Source: Natronomonas sp. (lineage in GTDB: Archaea > Halobacteriota > Halobacteria > Halobacteriales > Haloarculaceae). Taken from it: a stretch of DNA of 7,362 bases. The DNA lies in assembly GCA_007135435.1 (NCBI GenBank), contig SLIW01000498.1:1-7362 (forward strand). The letters run 5' to 3'. Made by a program: the position numbers and the translations under genes. Numbering within the stretch: the first letter of the stretch is position 1; every line of letters begins with the position of its first letter. Shown one piece after another: positions 5,956-7,362 of the stretch. A model generated the notes under the pieces. The model ran no database searches. It worked only from the letters and a program-made list of their open reading frames with translations, and was not told the DNA's origin.

Positions 5956-6828
5956 ATGACAGAGGAGTACGGCCTCCTGGAGGTCGAGGAGGACGACGTC
6001 CCCGGCGACCAGTGGGAGGAGATCGACGTCGCCGACACGGAGGCCGACCGGATCGCCCGCAAGCAGGACCGGGAGTTCCTCGAGTTCCGCAAGCGGATCA
6101 AGGACACCGAGCAGTTCAAGGTCGAGGCGTCGGTGTTCGACGACGCGACGCTGGGCGCGCTCTACAAGCTGGTCCAGGACGGCTACATCGACGCCTTCGG
6201 CGGCCCCATCTCGACGGGCAAGGAGGCGAACGTCTACACCGCGCTCGGCCCCGACGGCGAGGTGGCGGTGAAGGTCTACCGGATCAGCGCCTCCGACTTC
6301 CGGCAGATGCGGGAGTACCTCGACGGCGACCCGCGGTTCGAGGGCATCGGCGCCGACAAGAAGAAGGTCGTCGTCGCCTGGACGAAGAAGGAGTACGCCA
6401 ACCTCGAACGGGCCCGGAAGGCCGGCATCAGGGTGCCGACACCCATCGCCGTCGAGCGGAACGTCCTCGTGATGGAGTACCTCGGTGGGGAGGACGACCG
6501 CGCCAGGCGGCTCAACGAGGTCCACGTCGAGAACCCGGAGACCGCCTTCGAGGTGGTCCGCGAGTACATGCGACGGCTCTACCGCGCGGGCCTGATCCAC
6601 GGCGACCTCTCGGAGTACAACGTGGTCGTCCACGAGGGTGAGCTCTGCATCCTCGATCTGGGTCAGGCCGTCACCGTCCACCACCCCAACAGCCGGGAGT
6701 TCCTCGAGCGGGACTGCTACAACGTCGCCTCGTTCTTCCGCCGGCAGGGGATGGAAGTCTCCGACGACGACCTCCTCGAGTTCGTCACCGAGCCCGAACC
6801 GGACCCCTCGGCGGACCTCGAGGAGTGA
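5956..6828 (+). CDS. rio1: RIO1-family serine/threonine protein kinase
   Basis: RIO1 is an atypical kinase/ATPase that in archaea and eukaryotes acts in late maturation of the small ribosomal subunit. The 290-aa protein has an acidic N-terminal tail (1-50), then the RIO domain. The P-loop-like STGKEANVY (86-94) is diagnostic for RIO kinases. AVKVYR (104-109) carries the ATP-binding K106. REYLDGDPRF (119-128) is the RIO1-subfamily signature (RIO2 differs). VMEYLGG (172-178) is the hinge. LIHGDLSEYN (213-222) is the catalytic loop with D217 and N222. ILDLGQAV (232-239) carries the metal-binding D234. All key residues are intact, so it should be active. The C-terminus ends in an acidic tail. The start at 5956 is the first ATG and fits the usual N-terminus. 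No ribosome-related neighbour is visible in the window. Confidence 0.96.
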   Translation: MTEEYGLLEVEEDDVPGDQWEEIDVADTEADRIARKQDREFLEFRKRIKDTEQFKVEASVFDDATLGALYKLVQDGYIDAFGGPISTGKEANVYTALGPDGEVAVKVYRISASDFRQMREYLDGDPRFEGIGADKKKVVVAWTKKEYANLERARKAGIRVPTPIAVERNVLVMEYLGGEDDRARRLNEVHVENPETAFEVVREYMRRLYRAGLIHGDLSEYNVVVHEGELCILDLGQAVTVHHPNSREFLERDCYNVASFFRRQGMEVSDDDLLEFVTEPEPDPSADLEE

Positions 6829-6987
6829 CTAGCCGAGGCCGTCGAGGGAATCGTGGCGGGTGACCATCGCCCTCCGACGAGTCGACGACTTCTCGCGGGC
6901 AACCATACGAAGACGCCCTGAAAGCCCTCGGCGCGCTTGCTCACGGCTCCGTCCGGTTCGCGGTTCACTCCGTTCACCGCTCACCAT

Positions 6988-7008
6988 CGAGGCGACTTCG
7001 TCGCCTCG
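6988..7008. repeat. Perfect 9-bp inverted repeat (hairpin)
   Basis: Arms CGAGGCGAC (6988-6996) and GTCGCCTCG (7000-7008) flank a TTC loop. It has no T-tract, so it is not a standard intrinsic terminator. It is one of several hairpins in the region after rio1. Confidence 0.7.
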
Positions 7009-7028
7009 CAGTCGCCGTTCGCACAGAC

Positions 7029-7057
7029 CGAGACTTCTCGCTTCGCTCGAAGTCTCG
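7029..7057. repeat. 8-bp inverted repeat with 13-nt loop
   Basis: Arms CGAGACTT (7029-7036) and AAGTCTCG (7050-7057) are perfectly complementary. The loop CTCGCTTCGCTCG (7037-7049) is the exact reverse complement of 7293-7305. Confidence 0.7.
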
Positions 7058-7313
7058 CAGCGGTCGCGCGACCCGCTCCGTGCTCCTCGCCCTTTCATTC
7101 CACCAGGGGATCGTCCGTTCAGCAGGGCGCGTGCTCGCCGCCCGTCCCCGAGCGATAGCGAGGGGCAGGCGGCAGTTCTACGCGCGAGGGATGAGCACCG
7201 CAGGGAGCGAACGAAGTGAGCGACCGAGGAGCGCAGTCGGCTGGGGAGGTGTGTGGCTGCGGTGTGTGGCGGTGCGGTTCCTGGCGTCCTCGCGAGCGAA
7301 GCGAGCGTGGGCT

Positions 7314-7333
7314 CGAAGGAGCTTGCTCCTTCG
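7314..7333. repeat. Perfect 9-bp inverted repeat (hairpin)
   Basis: Arms CGAAGGAGC (7314-7322) and GCTCCTTCG (7325-7333) are separated by only TT, giving a strong hairpin in DNA or RNA near the right edge. Nothing nearby indicates which transcript it would belong to. Confidence 0.7.
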
Positions 7334-7362
7334 GCGGACTCGAAGGGCGAGGCAGGGTCGAC

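Larger units (their letters stand above)
6829..7362. other. Repeat-rich non-coding region
   Basis: No frame on either strand looks like a haloarchaeal protein. The open stretches encode Arg/Ser/Pro-rich peptides without acidic bias. The DNA is built from short imperfect inverted repeats and related words (GGTTCACTCCGTTCACC, GAGCGAACGAAGTGAGCG, CGAGCGAAGCGAG, CCCCGAGCGATAGCGAGGGG) plus a GT-rich part (7240-7280). Words of this kind are common in haloarchaeal intergenic DNA. I see no tRNA, no rRNA and no clear T-rich terminator after rio1. A small structured RNA or a degenerate miniature element remains possible. Confidence 0.6.

Noticed and set aside
5490..6641. Arg/Gly-rich plus-strand frame bridging citrate synthase and rio1
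   Set aside because: It is an out-of-frame shadow of both genes, with a basic composition foreign to a haloarchaeal proteome.
7191..7362. Possible small gene starting at ATG 7191 and open to the right edge
   Set aside because: The peptide is Arg/Ser-rich and made from hairpin-repeat words. There is no promoter or acidic bias.

Overview
The window is chromosomal DNA of a halophilic archaeon (class Halobacteria). The evidence is a very high GC content, proteins rich in Asp and Glu, a Tat-type lipoprotein signal with a GTG start, promoters whose TATA element lies about 27 nt from the start codon (leaderless mRNAs), and recognisable archaeal proteins: a RIO1 kinase, an archaeal two-domain HTH regulator and an archaeal/bacterial-type citrate synthase. 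I cannot name the genus.

Layout. On the minus strand, from the left edge: a partial Tat lipoprotein gene of unknown function (1-903, C-terminus outside the window); a Cro/C1-type HTH regulator (912-1877), probably co-transcribed with the lipoprotein from a leaderless promoter near 1904; a 262-base gap with a 28-bp-period tandem repeat; a threonine synthase-like PLP enzyme (2140-3216); a 406-base gap with a palindromic TATA element and two kinds of small repeat; and an AspA/AstE-family zinc-hydrolase-like gene (3623-4579). A 170-base divergent promoter region separates this from the plus-strand genes: citrate synthase (4750-5883) and the RIO1 kinase (5956-6828). The last 534 bases (6829-7362) have no credible gene and are full of short inverted repeats of the GAGCGAAGCGAG kind.

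How the genes relate. Apart from the regulator and lipoprotein pair, which are 8 bases apart, the genes look like separate transcription units rather than one pathway. Citrate synthase feeds the TCA cycle, the PLP enzyme probably belongs to amino-acid metabolism, and RIO1 acts in small ribosomal subunit maturation. No mobile element, CRISPR array, tRNA, rRNA or defence system is visible. I did not find a convincing new biological system. The points most worth a second look are the metal-ligand substitution in the AspA-like protein, the 28-bp tandem repeat, the direct repeat with 21-bp spacing upstream of citrate synthase, the long leader of the PLP enzyme gene and the repeat-rich right end.
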